DNA of 64,000 nucleotides. It comes from Pseudochelatococcus contaminans. GTDB taxonomy: Bacteria > Pseudomonadota > Alphaproteobacteria > Rhizobiales > Beijerinckiaceae. Where the stretch lies: positions 862,683-926,682 of the forward strand of contig NZ_JACICC010000001.1 in the NCBI RefSeq assembly GCF_014195635.1, written 5' to 3'. The notes under the pieces are model-generated. The model was not told the origin of the DNA. It saw only the letters and a list, made by a program, of their open reading frames with translations, and searched no databases. Shown here piece after piece: positions 1 to 9,827 of the stretch. The position numbers and the translations under genes are program-made. Numbering within the stretch: position 1 is the stretch's first letter; each line of letters opens with the position of its first letter.

Positions 1-1153
1 GTGGCGGCAACTCCGCATTGACAGCTTCATCAAGCTGCGCACCTCCCGCCTGACGCGCCTTGCTCAGTTCGCGCGCCGCTGCGAGATACGTGGCCTCCGC
101 CGCCGCCAATTCCGACGACAGCGCGGCGAGCCGCCCCTCACCGGCATCGAGCGCAGCCAGATCAGCCTCGAATTTTTCGCGCAGCACGGGCAACTCGTCC
201 GACATCACATTGAATTTACGGGCTGCCGCGCGGATGGCGAACAGCCGCTCTTCCGTCTGCTCAAGCTCACGCGGATCGAATTCGGCCTCGCGCAGTGCCT
301 GCTCAAGCGCCGAGCCGGCAAGCTCGATGGCGTTCAGGGCTTCGTCGAGCGCGGTCACGCATGGCGCGATCAGGTTCGGCGCCTGATCGGCCCGCCGCTC
401 CAGCCGGCGCACGGCGGCAGAAATGACAGCAACAGGCGAAGCGCGGCCCGCGACAGCGTCATAGGACTCCTGCAACTCACGCGAGACTTTTTCGGATTGC
501 ATCATGATCTGGCGGCGGGTGGCCAGTGCCTCTTCTTCGCCTGCCTCGATGTTCAGCGTGGCCAACTCGTCGGCGGCATGGCGAAGAAAATCGGCTTCCT
601 GACGCGCTGTCTCGACGCGCTCGGTATGCGCGGCCAGTTCCTTCCGAATACGCTGATAAGCATGATAGGCCACCGCAACCGCCTCCACCTGCGGCCCAAG
701 ATCGCCGAGCGCATCGAGAATGGCCCGATGCGATGCGGGATCGGTCAAGGCGCGATCGTCATGCTGGCCGTGGATCTCCACCAGATGCACGCCGATGCCG
801 CGCAACGTCTGCGCGCTGACGGGCCTATCATTCACGAAAGCCCGCGTGCGCCCGTCCGCATATTGAACACGGCGCAGAATGATCTGGTCTTCACCGTCAT
901 CCAGGAACTCCGCCGCGGCCCGGCGGGCGGGATGTGCCTCAGCCACCTCGAACGCCGCCGTCACCTGGCCCTGCGCCTCGCCGTGGCGCACCAGAGAACC
1001 GTCGCCGCGCCCGCCGAGCGCAAGCGCGAACGCATCAAGCAGGATGGATTTACCCGCGCCTGTTTCGCCGGTCAGCACCGTCAACCCCGCACCAAGGGCG
1101 AGGTCGAGGCGATCGATCAGCACGATGTCACGTATCGAAAGGTGAACAAGCAT
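1..1153 (-). CDS. recN: DNA repair protein RecN, N-terminal part (cut by window edge)
   Basis: RecN is an SMC-like ATPase that acts early in recombinational repair of double-strand breaks. Translation of the complement from the ATG at 1151-1153 begins MLVHLSIRDIVLIDRL, with a Walker A motif GETGAGKS near residues 29-36, followed by a long charged region of coiled-coil character. The reading frame stays open to base 1, so only about 384 of the usual 550 or so residues are seen; the C-terminal ABC signature and Walker B lie outside the window. Large open frames on the + strand here are shadows of this gene. Confidence 0.93.
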   Translation of the reverse strand, partial: MLVHLSIRDIVLIDRLDLALGAGLTVLTGETGAGKSILLDAFALALGGRGDGSLVRHGEAQGQVTAAFEVAEAHPARRAAAEFLDDGEDQIILRRVQYADGRTRAFVNDRPVSAQTLRGIGVHLVEIHGQHDDRALTDPASHRAILDALGDLGPQVEAVAVAYHAYQRIRKELAAHTERVETARQEADFLRHAADELATLNIEAGEEEALATRRQIMMQSEKVSRELQESYDAVAGRASPVAVISAAVRRLERRADQAPNLIAPCVTALDEALNAIELAGSALEQALREAEFDPRELEQTEERLFAIRAAARKFNVMSDELPVLREKFEADLAALDAGEGRLAALSSELAAAEATYLAAARELSKARQAGGAQLDEAVNAELPP

Positions 1154-1234
1154 CGCTCAGGAGTATCCGCATGCCCCGGCCGGGCGTTGGAATCAGTTAT
1201 AAAGCGGCCGGAACATATTGGCAACAACCCCTGT

Positions 1235-2275
1235 TTACAGCCACCCCTTCCAGCGGAAGAAAAAGTAAGGTGTGACGGCCGCCATAATCATCACAATGAT
1301 GGCGACGGGGTAGCCAAAGTCCCAACCCAGTTCGGGCATGTCCTGAAAGTTCATGCCATAGATCGAGGCGATCAACGTCGGCGGCATGAACACCACCGAC
1401 ATGACCGAAAACAACTTGATAATGTTGTTCTGTTCGAGATTCACGAGACCGAGCGTCGCGTCAAGCAGGAACTGGACCTTGCCGGACTGAAAATTGGCAT
1501 ATTCCTCCAGAGACTGGATGTCCCGCAGGGTGCTGCGGATATCCTTGCGCAGATCGCCCGCTGCCCCCGTGCCGCGATAGCTGGCCGTGATGAACAGCAG
1601 CGCGCGCTCCAGCGAGGCCAGGCTTTCGCGGCTCATGGCGATGAGGGTGCCGGCGCTGCCCAGAGAGCGCAGCGTCTGCTGATGAGCAATGCTGGCGGCC
1701 TTGCTTTTGGGATCGAAGACCGAGCGCGAAAGCGCGTTGATCTGCTCCGCCGTCGCCTGCAACAATTCGGCCGTGCGGTCGATGACGGTTTCGATCAGTC
1801 CGTGGAAAATGGCATCGGCGGTGGTGCCCGCCCCGCCCGCGCGTGAGGCGCGGGTGACATACATCGGGAATGCGCGTGGCTCGTCGTAACGCACGGTCGC
1901 CAGCGTGTTGCCTTTCAGCACGAAGGTAACGCCGGCCATGTCCGGCTCGTCATCGACAGCGACGATAAGCTTGACGGTAATATAGCGCGCGCCATTCTCA
2001 TGGTAGAGAAGCTCGGAGGCCTCGATGTCGTCCATATCCTCCTGAGTCGGCATTTCGATGTTCAGGGTTTGCTCGACGAGGCGCTCCTCGGAGCGGGTCG
2101 GCTGGACGAGATCGATCCACAATGCATCAGCCGGTATGGGCTCACCGGGCTCCAGTTGGTGTCGCACGAGGCGCGAGCCGGTGAGCGGCGTGTCGGCAGA
2201 CACTTCCGCATCGGCGTGATTGTTGCCGCCACGGGGTTGCACGCCCGCAGGCGCGACGCTGTAGACGATCAGCAT
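1235..2275 (-). CDS. corA: CorA-family magnesium/divalent cation transporter
   Basis: Inner-membrane channel of the CorA family, which takes up Mg2+ (sometimes Co2+/Ni2+) as a pentamer. The 346-residue protein has a large soluble N-terminal domain and two C-terminal membrane segments (about residues 283-304 and 322-340). The family-defining GMN motif sits at about 307-309, directly after the first segment, followed by the acidic loop FQDMPEL. Length and layout are normal for the family. It is transcribed in the same direction as recN, with about 80 bases between them, and no partner gene is obvious. Confidence 0.93.
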   Translation of the reverse strand: MLIVYSVAPAGVQPRGGNNHADAEVSADTPLTGSRLVRHQLEPGEPIPADALWIDLVQPTRSEERLVEQTLNIEMPTQEDMDDIEASELLYHENGARYITVKLIVAVDDEPDMAGVTFVLKGNTLATVRYDEPRAFPMYVTRASRAGGAGTTADAIFHGLIETVIDRTAELLQATAEQINALSRSVFDPKSKAASIAHQQTLRSLGSAGTLIAMSRESLASLERALLFITASYRGTGAAGDLRKDIRSTLRDIQSLEEYANFQSGKVQFLLDATLGLVNLEQNNIIKLFSVMSVVFMPPTLIASIYGMNFQDMPELGWDFGYPVAIIVMIMAAVTPYFFFRWKGWL

Positions 2276-2420
2276 ACCGATAATCCCTGATTTGATCCGT
2301 CGCGGAAACGCAACGGCATACGCGTGACAAGATGCTTATGCGGGGCTCAAACCGTCGTCAACGCTACCCGGTGTCGACAGCCGTTTCCCGTTTGGTAAAA
2401 GACACCTATACCTGCAATCC

Positions 2421-3449
2421 ATGACAACTGTTGACGATTCGCCAGATATGACACTGCTGCTCACTTCTGTCACCGAGGATATCGCCCGTGGAGGCGCGCT
2501 GCTGCGCCAGGGGAGCCTGGTCGCCTTCCCCACGGAAACCGTCTATGGCCTCGGCGCGGACGCAACCAACCCGGAAGCGGTGGCCGCTATCTATACAGCC
2601 AAGGAGCGCCCGCGCTTCAACCCGCTGATCGCCCACTATGCAGACAGTGAAGAAGCCTTTCGGCATGGCATGTTTGACGCCACCGCCCGCAAGCTGGCCG
2701 ATGCGTTCTGGCCGGGGCCGCTGACCCTCGTGGTGCCCAAGGCAGCCGGTTGTCCTATATGCGATCTGGCTTCCGCGGGCCTTGACAGCATTGCCGTGCG
2801 AGTGCCCGCGCACCCTGTGGCGCGTGCGCTGCTGCGCGAGGCAGGGCGGCCCATCGCTGCACCGTCTGCCAATCGCTCGGGACGCGTGAGCCCAACGACG
2901 GCAGCGCATGTTCTGGGCGATCTCGATGGCAGGGTCGCCGCAGTGATCGATGGCGGCAACACGGATGTCGGCGTCGAATCGACCATCGTTTCCTGCCTTG
3001 GCGACAGGCCGGTGCTGCTGCGCCCCGGCGGCGTGACCAGAGAAGCACTGGAGGAAGTGCTCGGCGAGAGAATCGATAGCCCTCCCTACGACACATCTGC
3101 GCATAGAGCGACGGATGACAGCGGGCTTGATTCCGCGCCTGTTGCCCCCGGCCAGCTTGCATCGCACTATGCGCCGCGCGCATACGTGCGGCTTGATGCC
3201 ACGCAGATCAAATCCGGCGAGGCCGCCTTACTGTTCGGCGATCCCGTTCCGGGAACGGAGCATGCAGCAGCGGTCTTCAACCTGAGTCCGGCGGGCGATT
3301 CGAGAGAAGCCGCTGCGCGACTTTTTTCCGGCCTGCGGGCACTGGACCTGCCCGGTATCAGGACAATCGCCGTCGCTCCGATTCTCGACGATGGGCTTGG
3401 GGAGGCGATCAATGACCGTCTGCGCCGCGCCGCCGCGCCCCGCGCATAA
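2421..3449 (+). CDS. L-threonylcarbamoyladenylate synthase, Sua5 type
   Basis: Makes threonylcarbamoyl-AMP from threonine, bicarbonate and ATP, the first step of t6A modification of ANN-decoding tRNAs. The N-terminal YrdC/TsaC domain (about residues 15-200) shows FPTETVYGLG, the KERPRFNPL substrate loop and the SANRSG motif. A C-terminal Sua5 domain (about 225-335) follows, so this is the long Sua5 form and not the short TsaC form. At 342 residues it has the usual length. It stands alone, divergent from corA and convergent with wrbA. The ATG at 2421 is followed by a further in-frame Met (residue 10), so the exact start is uncertain by a few codons. Confidence 0.92.
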   Translation: MTTVDDSPDMTLLLTSVTEDIARGGALLRQGSLVAFPTETVYGLGADATNPEAVAAIYTAKERPRFNPLIAHYADSEEAFRHGMFDATARKLADAFWPGPLTLVVPKAAGCPICDLASAGLDSIAVRVPAHPVARALLREAGRPIAAPSANRSGRVSPTTAAHVLGDLDGRVAAVIDGGNTDVGVESTIVSCLGDRPVLLRPGGVTREALEEVLGERIDSPPYDTSAHRATDDSGLDSAPVAPGQLASHYAPRAYVRLDATQIKSGEAALLFGDPVPGTEHAAAVFNLSPAGDSREAAARLFSGLRALDLPGIRTIAVAPILDDGLGEAINDRLRRAAAPRA

Positions 3450-3460
3450 CGCACCCCAAC

Positions 3461-3487
3461 GAAAAAGGGCGCCCCGAAGGCCGCCCA
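3461..3487 (-). terminator. Rho-independent terminator of wrbA
   Basis: A GC-rich hairpin (about 3467-3486, GGGCG paired with CGCCC plus a short bulge) is followed on the minus strand by TTTTTCG. It lies 60 bases beyond the wrbA stop codon. The run of T is on the minus-strand side, so it serves wrbA better than the converging Sua5 gene. Confidence 0.65.
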
Positions 3488-3543
3488 TTCTCGTGACAAT
3501 GCTCGCAAAACGCACAGATAGCGCCTCGGCTTGAAAAGAAGTA

Positions 3544-4146
3544 TCAGGCCTTAAGCTTGGCAGCCAGCTTGGCGACATAAGCGCCCTGGAATTTCGCGCC
3601 ATCGAGATCGACCTGCGACGGCTGACGGCTGCCATCCGAAGCAGCAATCGTCGTTGCGCCATAGGGAGAGCCGCCGACGATTTCGTCCAGACGCGTCTGG
3701 CCATCGAAAGAGTAAGGCAGACCAGCGATGACGAAGCCGTGATGCAGCAGCGTCGGCAGGAAGGTAATGAGGGTCGACTCCTGCCCGCCGTGCTGGGTGG
3801 CGGTGGAGGTGAAGACGGAGCCAACCTTGCCGATCAGCGCGCCCTTGGCCCACAGGCCGCCCGTCTGATCGAGGAAGGAGCGCAGCTGCGAGGTAACCGA
3901 GCCGAAGCGGGTCGGCGAACCGAAGATGATGGCGTCGTATTCAGGCAGTTCCTCGACTGTGGCGATCGGAGCCTTCTGATCGAGCTTGAAGTGAGCCTTG
4001 CGGGCGATTTCTTCCGGCACGGTTTCCGGCACGCGCTTCACAACGGCTTCCGCGCCCTCGGCGGCAGCGCCTTCGGCGACCGCGTAGGCAAGCTGCTCGA
4101 CATGACCATAGGTGGAATAGTAAAGGACAAGAACTTTCGCAACCAT
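3544..4146 (-). CDS. wrbA: NAD(P)H:quinone oxidoreductase WrbA
   Basis: Tetrameric FMN flavoprotein that reduces quinones by two electrons and protects against redox cycling. The 200-residue protein shows the flavodoxin phosphate loop ([10 protein letters not shown], residues 10-19), GSPTRFG (76-82) and [10 protein letters not shown] (114-123), all typical of WrbA. The open frame extends upstream to 4242, but the ATG at 4144-4146 is chosen because AAAGGAGC stands at a good distance before it and the protein then begins at the conserved [11 protein letters not shown]. It is a single gene with its own terminator, divergent from the LysR regulator at 4354. Confidence 0.95.
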   Translation of the reverse strand: MVAKVLVLYYSTYGHVEQLAYAVAEGAAAEGAEAVVKRVPETVPEEIARKAHFKLDQKAPIATVEELPEYDAIIFGSPTRFGSVTSQLRSFLDQTGGLWAKGALIGKVGSVFTSTATQHGGQESTLITFLPTLLHHGFVIAGLPYSFDGQTRLDEIVGGSPYGATTIAASDGSRQPSQVDLDGAKFQGAYVAKLAAKLKA

Positions 4147-4353
4147 CGCAGGTGCTCCTTTCAGGGACAGGTGCGGCAACATATCATCGTTGGATGGTCT
4201 GACAGCAGGTAAGTCCGCAGACCGTTGCTTGCAAATTTGCAAGGAACGGGAAACGATGACACCATTGCCACCGTGCTCCGGGAATGGTCAAAATGGCCAT
4301 CACTTCCGCCCTCGCACTCCGCTCCCATATTGTCCTGAACAGAAGGCCCATCC

Positions 4354-5310
4354 GTGCAGCACCGTCATCCTGTCACAAGTGACTCGACAAGCCGTCTTTC
4401 CTGGGACGATTTCAGGCTCGTCCGCGCCATCTGCGACAGCGGCTCGCTCACCGGCGCAGCAGAGGCGCTGGGCGTCAACCACTCAACGGTGTTCCGCCGT
4501 CTGGCCGCGCTGGAGGATCTGCTCGGGGTCAAACTTTTCGACCGGCACCGCTCCGGCTACATACCGACACCGCCGGGCGAGGAAATGCTCGCCATCTCGG
4601 AGCGTTGGGCGGACGATGTTTCGGCGCTGGGGCGCATGTTGATGGGTTGCGGAGATGCCCCCGCCGGCGAATTACGCATCACAACGAATGACACGCTGCT
4701 GATGCACATGCTGATGCCGATCTTTGCCGGATTTCGTGAAACCTATCCGAGAATACGGCTGGAGATTCTGCTCTCCAACCAATTGCTGAACCTGTCGCGC
4801 CGCGATGCCGATATCGCCATTCGCGCCACCGACAATCCGCCCGAAACGCTGGTCGGACGCCGTCTCGCCACGCTGGCCTGGGCTTTATACGGACGGCGCT
4901 CTGACTTCGGCGACGAAACCGTCGGCATCGAAGACCTGACGGGCAGGAATTGGGTGCTGATGAATGATCATTTTGCCTCGATGAAGGCCGTGCGCTACGT
5001 CACCGAAACCGTTCCGCAGGAGCGGATCGCCTACCGGGTCAACAGCGTGCTTGGTCTGTCGGAAGCTGTGCAAGCGGGCATCGGCATCGGCCCCCTGCCC
5101 TGTTTCATCGCGGATACCCAGCCATCCCTGCGGCGGCTGATGCCCCCCAACAGCGATTTCGCCACAAGTCTCTGGCTGCTGACCCATGCCGACCTGCGGC
5201 GTTCGGTGCGCGTGCGTGCATTTCTGGACTACGCTGCGGCAGCGATCAGCCGGCTGCAACCGCTCCTTGAAGGCACCATGCAACCCGCTTCGCAACCCAT
5301 CCCTGCGTGA
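4354..5310 (+). CDS. LysR-family transcriptional regulator
   Basis: The 318-residue protein has an N-terminal winged helix-turn-helix (about residues 18-77, with SLTGAAEALGVNHSTVFRRL as recognition unit) and a periplasmic-binding-like effector domain in the remainder. Regulators with VNHSTVFRRLAALE-type helices are a common alphaproteobacterial LysR subgroup. It is divergent from wrbA with about 210 bases between the start codons, so wrbA is a plausible target, but no operator was identified. The annotated start is a GTG; an alternative could lie slightly downstream. The stop codon abuts that of the convergent hydrolase gene. Confidence 0.88.
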   Translation: MQHRHPVTSDSTSRLSWDDFRLVRAICDSGSLTGAAEALGVNHSTVFRRLAALEDLLGVKLFDRHRSGYIPTPPGEEMLAISERWADDVSALGRMLMGCGDAPAGELRITTNDTLLMHMLMPIFAGFRETYPRIRLEILLSNQLLNLSRRDADIAIRATDNPPETLVGRRLATLAWALYGRRSDFGDETVGIEDLTGRNWVLMNDHFASMKAVRYVTETVPQERIAYRVNSVLGLSEAVQAGIGIGPLPCFIADTQPSLRRLMPPNSDFATSLWLLTHADLRRSVRVRAFLDYAAAAISRLQPLLEGTMQPASQPIPA

Positions 5311-6543
5311 TCACGTCTGTCCGGGTTTGAGCTTGTAGAAGATGTGGCGGCCGATCACGTCCATTTTCTTCAGCCGGCTCGCCCAGAAGGGGCGCACATA
5401 ATTGGCGTGGTAGTGCGTGGAGCCACCCACTTCGGCGTTGTACATCGTCCCGGCCATCACCTGATCGGCCACGCGCACAGCCGTCCGCCAGGAATGCTGA
5501 TCCGTAATCCGCAACGACCGCCCCTCGCAGGCGAATGAGAACTGGCAGGCCTTGAACCGATGGCGGTTCTGATACACCACGCCGCAGACGCTGGACGGAT
5601 ACAGGCCGCTCTTGACGCGGTTCAACACTACCTGCGCCACCGCCGCCTGTCCCGCCTCGGCCTCGCCGCGCGCTTCGAAATAAACAGCCTCGGCAAGGCA
5701 CTGCGCCTCGCGCTGCATGTTGCCCGCCTTGATCAGGTGCGTGTATCCAGCGGTTACCGGCCCTGATTTGACGATAGCCGACATATTACCGAAGGTCTGT
5801 CCCGGCTGGAGCGAAACAGGCGCGGCAGCGATCTCAACCGGAATGATTTCCGCCGGAACGGGTGTTACCGACGCAAGCGCCTCTGCCGCTGCCGTCGCGG
5901 GTGTAGAGCCGTCGCTCAGCATGATGATCGTGCCAGCTGCCCGTACATAAGCCGGTGTGGTGCGCGGGGCGAGCGCGTGGCGAATGGCAATCGCCTCTTC
6001 GTCGCTGATCTCCTCCATCGTCCACATTTCATCGGCAGTGGGGATTTCCGTCGTGCCTTCCATCAACAACGTTGGCGGTAGCAATTCGATGTCGCGCGCC
6101 AGCAGCGCCTGAGAAAATGCACCACGGCCCAAAGTCGCCGCCCTTGCGCTACGACTGATCGTGGCTGGAAGCGCCGTCAGGGGTGCGCCTTTCTTCGTCC
6201 GCACGGTTTCTGGCCATCCAGTGGAACCTTGCTTGATCTCATCGCGCAACGGAGGGGTTTCTTCGTCGGCGGACGCGAACGTCAACGATGCCGATCCGAT
6301 GGATGCCTGCACTGCGGGTGAAGGCAGGCCGATCATGCTGGCCGTCGCCCGCGTGACACCGGGAACGATATCTGCATCCGTGAGTGCCATGGTTCGTGAC
6401 ACGTGTGACAGGCTGATGCCGGTCACATCCGTTTGCTGGCCGGCTGTCGCCGTGAATGATACCAGCATGCCACCAGCCAAGGCCCAAGGCGCAGCCGTGG
6501 CAAAAGCCCATACAATTCCGGATCGACGTCGACGCATGGCCAC
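5311..6543 (-). CDS. SleB-type cell wall hydrolase
   Basis: Membrane-anchored peptidoglycan hydrolase. The N-terminus (MAMRRRRSG followed by a hydrophobic stretch to about residue 30) is a signal anchor. A low-complexity Ala/Thr-rich linker region follows. Residues 281-405 form the Hydrolase_2 (SleB/CwlJ) domain, with the catalytic-type EAVYFEARGE segment, VVLNRV, and CQFSFACEG. SleB was named for spore germination, but Hydrolase_2 proteins are common in non-sporulating Rhizobiales, where they are thought to remodel the wall. The gene is 410 codons long and stands alone; its last base is directly next to the end of the LysR gene. Confidence 0.88.
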   Translation of the reverse strand: MAMRRRRSGIVWAFATAAPWALAGGMLVSFTATAGQQTDVTGISLSHVSRTMALTDADIVPGVTRATASMIGLPSPAVQASIGSASLTFASADEETPPLRDEIKQGSTGWPETVRTKKGAPLTALPATISRSARAATLGRGAFSQALLARDIELLPPTLLMEGTTEIPTADEMWTMEEISDEEAIAIRHALAPRTTPAYVRAAGTIIMLSDGSTPATAAAEALASVTPVPAEIIPVEIAAAPVSLQPGQTFGNMSAIVKSGPVTAGYTHLIKAGNMQREAQCLAEAVYFEARGEAEAGQAAVAQVVLNRVKSGLYPSSVCGVVYQNRHRFKACQFSFACEGRSLRITDQHSWRTAVRVADQVMAGTMYNAEVGGSTHYHANYVRPFWASRLKKMDVIGRHIFYKLKPGQT

Positions 6544-6650
6544 AACTCAACTTGACGAAATCTTTTCATGGTTATCGGTCGTCAAGGTTGAGGCTTGGTT
6601 AAAAAGAGTGCGAGAAAACGAACGGCATTGCTCGCTGACTGTTTTATCGC

Positions 6651-6699
6651 GAATTAAAAACAAGCGGGCGCGGTTGCCAATCAAGGCAGCCGCGCCCGT
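6651..6699 (-). terminator. Rho-independent terminator of ppdK
   Basis: Stem arms at 6665-6673 and 6690-6698 (CGGGCGCGG with CCGCGCCCG) plus an inner GGCA/TGCC pairing. On the minus strand they are followed by CTTGTTTTTAATTC. It lies 25 bases past the ppdK stop. Confidence 0.75.
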
Positions 6700-6723
6700 A
6701 AAATGATGAGTCGAGGGTGGCGA

Positions 6724-9402
6724 TCAGGCCTGCCCTTCGGCCTTTACGTTGAGAGCAGCCTGTGCAGCGGCAAGGCGGGCAATCGGCACGCGGTATGGCG
6801 AGCACGAAACGTAATCCAGGCCGGTTTCTTCACAGAAGGCGATCGTAGCCGGATCGCCGCCGTGTTCGCCGCAGATGCCGAGCTTGATGCCGGGACGCGC
6901 TTCGCGGCCATTGCGGGCAGCGAGCGCGACCAGTTCGCCAACGCCCTCGCGGTCGATGGTGACGAAGGGATCCGTTGCGAGAATGCCCTTCGCAACATAG
7001 TCCCCAAGGAACGTGGAGGCGTCGTCGCGGCTGATGCCAAGCGTCGTCTGTGTCAGATCGTTGGTGCCGAAGGAGAAGAACTCCGCCGTCTTTGCGATAT
7101 CGCCGGCACGCAACGCCGCGCGGGGCAGTTCGATCATGGTGCCGACATAATAGTCGAGCGTCACACCGGTTTCCTGCGCCACTTCCTTGGCAACGGCATC
7201 GATGCGAGCCTTGGTCAGATCCAGCTCGGCACTGGTCATGACGAGCGGAACCATGATTTCCGGCTTGATCGTCTCCCCGGTTTCCTTGGCCACCTGCGAC
7301 GCAGCCTCGAAAATAGCGCGGGCCTGCATCTCGGCGATCTCGGGATAAACGATTGCAAGGCGAACGCCGCGGAACCCGAGCATCGGATTGAACTCATGCA
7401 GCGCGTGCGCACGAGCCTTGAGCTTGTCTGCGGAAACCCCAAGAGCCTGGGCGACCTCGGCGATTTCAGCTTCCGAATGCGGAAGGAACTCGTGCAGAGG
7501 CGGGTCCAGCAGGCGAATGGTCACCGGCAGGCCCTGCATGATCGTGAAGAGTTCCACGAAATCCTGACGCTGCATCGGCAGAAGCTTGGCGAGTGCCGCG
7601 CGGCGGCCTTTTTCATCATCCGACAGGATCATCTCGCGAACGGCAACGATGCGCTCCGCGTCGAAGAACATGTGCTCCGTGCGGGACAGGCCAATGCCCT
7701 CAGCGCCGAAATTCCGCGCGGTGCGGGCATCCAGCGGCGTTTCGGCGTTGGCGCGCACCTTCATGCGGCGAACAGAGTCAGCCCAGCCCATGAGCGTCGC
7801 GAACTCACCGGAAAGCTCCGGCTCAAGCATCTTGACTTCGCCGACGATGACCTGCCCGGTGCCACCGTCGACAGTGAGAATGTCACCGGCCTTCAGCGTG
7901 ACGCCACCCGAAGTGAGCGTGCCGGCCGCATAATCGACACGCACGGAACCGGCGCCGGACACGCAAGGCTTGCCCATGCCGCGCGCTACAACGGCAGCGT
8001 GGGACGTCATGCCGCCACGCGTCGTCAGGATGCCTTCGGCAGCGTGCATGCCATGGATATCCTCTGGCGAGGTTTCCACGCGCACCAGAATGACCTTGCG
8101 GCCAACTTTCCTCGCCTCTTCGGCGGCTTCGGAGGTGAAGACGATCTCACCGCAGGCCGCGCCCGGCGATGCCGGCAGGCCGGTGACCAGCACCTTGCGG
8201 TCGGCCTTGGGATCGATCGTCGGGTGCAGAAGCTGGTCAAGCGCCGCCGGCTCAATGCGGGCGACAGCCTCATGCTGGGTGATGACGCCTTCGTTGGCCA
8301 GATCGACCGCAATCCGCAGCGCCGCCTTGGCGGTGCGCTTGCCGTTACGGGTCTGAAGCATCCACAGCTTGCCGTTCTCGATAGTGAATTCGAGATCCTG
8401 CATGTCGCGGTAGTGGCTTTCGAGCAGCGTATAGATGCGCACGAGTTCCGCATAGGCGTCCGGCAGCGCATTCTCAAGCGACGGGCGCGTCGATCCCGAG
8501 GCAACGCGTGCTTTCTCAGTGATATCCTGCGGCGTACGAATGCCGGCCACCACGTCCTCACCCTGTGCGTTGATGAGGAATTCGCCGTAAAGTTCCTTCT
8601 CGCCAGTGGAAGGGTTACGGGTAAAGGCGACGCCGGTCGCGGACGTTTCGCCGCGGTTGCCAAACACCATGGCCTGAACGTTGACAGCCGTGCCCCAGCT
8701 TGCCGGAATGGCATGCAGTTCACGATACTTGATGGCGCGGGAGTTCATCCACGAGCCAAAGACGGCGCCGATTGCGCCCCAGAGCTGTTCCTTGGGATCC
8801 TGCGGGAAGGGCTTGCCGGTTTCCTGCTCGACAATCGCCTTGTACTGCTTGACGAGTTCCTGCCAGTCGGCGGCGGACAGCTCGGTATCGAGTTCGATGC
8901 CCTTGCGTTCCTTGTAGATTTCGAGCACTTCCTCGAAATGATGGTGCGCGACATCAAGAACCACGTTGCCGTACATATTGATGAAGCGGCGGTAGCTGTC
9001 CCAGGCAAAACGTTCGTCACCGGCAGCCTTGGCAACCGCAACGACCGTTTCATCATTGAGGCCGAGGTTGAGCACCGTATCCATCATACCCGGCATCGAC
9101 GCCCGCGCGCCGGAACGCACAGACACGAGCTGCGGCTTGGCCGGATCGCCAAAAACGTTCCCGGTCTGGCGGGAGATATACGCAAGCGCGTCCTCAACCG
9201 CCTTTTCCAGATCCGGCGGATAGGCATGGCCGTTGTCATAATAATAGGTGCAGACATCCGTTGTGATGGTGAAGCCCGGCGGAACGGGAAGTCCGAGATT
9301 GGCCATCTCCGCGAGGTTTGCCCCCTTGCCGCCAAGAAGATTGCGCAAGCCGGAAGAACCCTCAGCCTGACCATCACCGAATGTGTAGACCCACTTTGTC
9401 AT
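6724..9402 (-). CDS. ppdK: Pyruvate, phosphate dikinase
   Basis: Interconverts pyruvate + ATP + Pi and PEP + AMP + PPi in the cytoplasm; in Rhizobiales it supports gluconeogenesis next to PckA. The 892-residue protein has the N-terminal ATP-grasp domain (FGGKGANLAEM-like segment GGKGANLAEMANLG), the swivelling phosphohistidine domain with GGMTSHAAVVARGMG (catalytic His), and the C-terminal TIM-barrel PEP-binding domain with CGEHGGDP. Length is normal. The open frame runs to 9438, but the ATG at 9402 gives the conserved MTKWVYTFG start. A 905-codon open frame on the opposite strand is a shadow. Confidence 0.97.
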   Translation of the reverse strand: MTKWVYTFGDGQAEGSSGLRNLLGGKGANLAEMANLGLPVPPGFTITTDVCTYYYDNGHAYPPDLEKAVEDALAYISRQTGNVFGDPAKPQLVSVRSGARASMPGMMDTVLNLGLNDETVVAVAKAAGDERFAWDSYRRFINMYGNVVLDVAHHHFEEVLEIYKERKGIELDTELSAADWQELVKQYKAIVEQETGKPFPQDPKEQLWGAIGAVFGSWMNSRAIKYRELHAIPASWGTAVNVQAMVFGNRGETSATGVAFTRNPSTGEKELYGEFLINAQGEDVVAGIRTPQDITEKARVASGSTRPSLENALPDAYAELVRIYTLLESHYRDMQDLEFTIENGKLWMLQTRNGKRTAKAALRIAVDLANEGVITQHEAVARIEPAALDQLLHPTIDPKADRKVLVTGLPASPGAACGEIVFTSEAAEEARKVGRKVILVRVETSPEDIHGMHAAEGILTTRGGMTSHAAVVARGMGKPCVSGAGSVRVDYAAGTLTSGGVTLKAGDILTVDGGTGQVIVGEVKMLEPELSGEFATLMGWADSVRRMKVRANAETPLDARTARNFGAEGIGLSRTEHMFFDAERIVAVREMILSDDEKGRRAALAKLLPMQRQDFVELFTIMQGLPVTIRLLDPPLHEFLPHSEAEIAEVAQALGVSADKLKARAHALHEFNPMLGFRGVRLAIVYPEIAEMQARAIFEAASQVAKETGETIKPEIMVPLVMTSAELDLTKARIDAVAKEVAQETGVTLDYYVGTMIELPRAALRAGDIAKTAEFFSFGTNDLTQTTLGISRDDASTFLGDYVAKGILATDPFVTIDREGVGELVALAARNGREARPGIKLGICGEHGGDPATIAFCEETGLDYVSCSPYRVPIARLAAAQAALNVKAEGQA

Positions 9403-9827
9403 CTGGCGTTCGCCTTTTAGAGCATGATTCCGGACCACCCTGCACGGTGCCCGAAAGCATATGCTTCCACTAGAAATGAACCCTGACGAAGGCGCCCGAA
9501 AGCCCTCCGCGCAGCACCATCCCGCTTCAAGACCGGACGACCGTGACCGTTCGGTCTCATGCCGATCCGGCCTCGACGCTTCGCATTTACTTCACGCGCT
9601 TAACCGCCGCAAGGACGATAAACGCCACGATCAGGTCCGCTGCCGCATAAGCCCGCCATCATGGCGGAAAAGCAACGCGTCAAACCGGATAACGGTCGCT
9701 TGGCGTAGTCGCTTGGCGCATCCGCGGGAAAAATGCAATCGACTCCACTCTGGAATATGAACAATTCACGACACGACGCATGTTGATTCGCAGTGTGTTG
9801 CCCATATTCATCGCTATTCTGGACCTG
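9403..9827. other. Gap upstream of ppdK, with a palindrome
   Basis: No convincing gene is seen in these 425 bases. A perfect 12-bp palindrome AAGCATATGCTT lies at 9455-9466, 53-64 bases before the ppdK start codon, where an operator could sit. The string AGAGCATGATTCCGG at 9419-9433 resembles a short repeat that I associate with Rhizobiales intergenic regions. Both interpretations are weak. Confidence 0.4.

Noticed and set aside
497..1846. 449-codon open frame on the + strand
   Set aside because: Crosses recN and corA on the opposite strand; both of those are certain genes.
6703..9420. 905-codon open frame on the + strand
   Set aside because: It is antisense to ppdK, whose protein is unmistakable; high-GC codon bias leaves the opposite strand open.
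9403..9827. Riboswitch or small RNA upstream of ppdK
   Set aside because: No known riboswitch core or long conserved stem was recognised; only a 12-bp palindrome is present.
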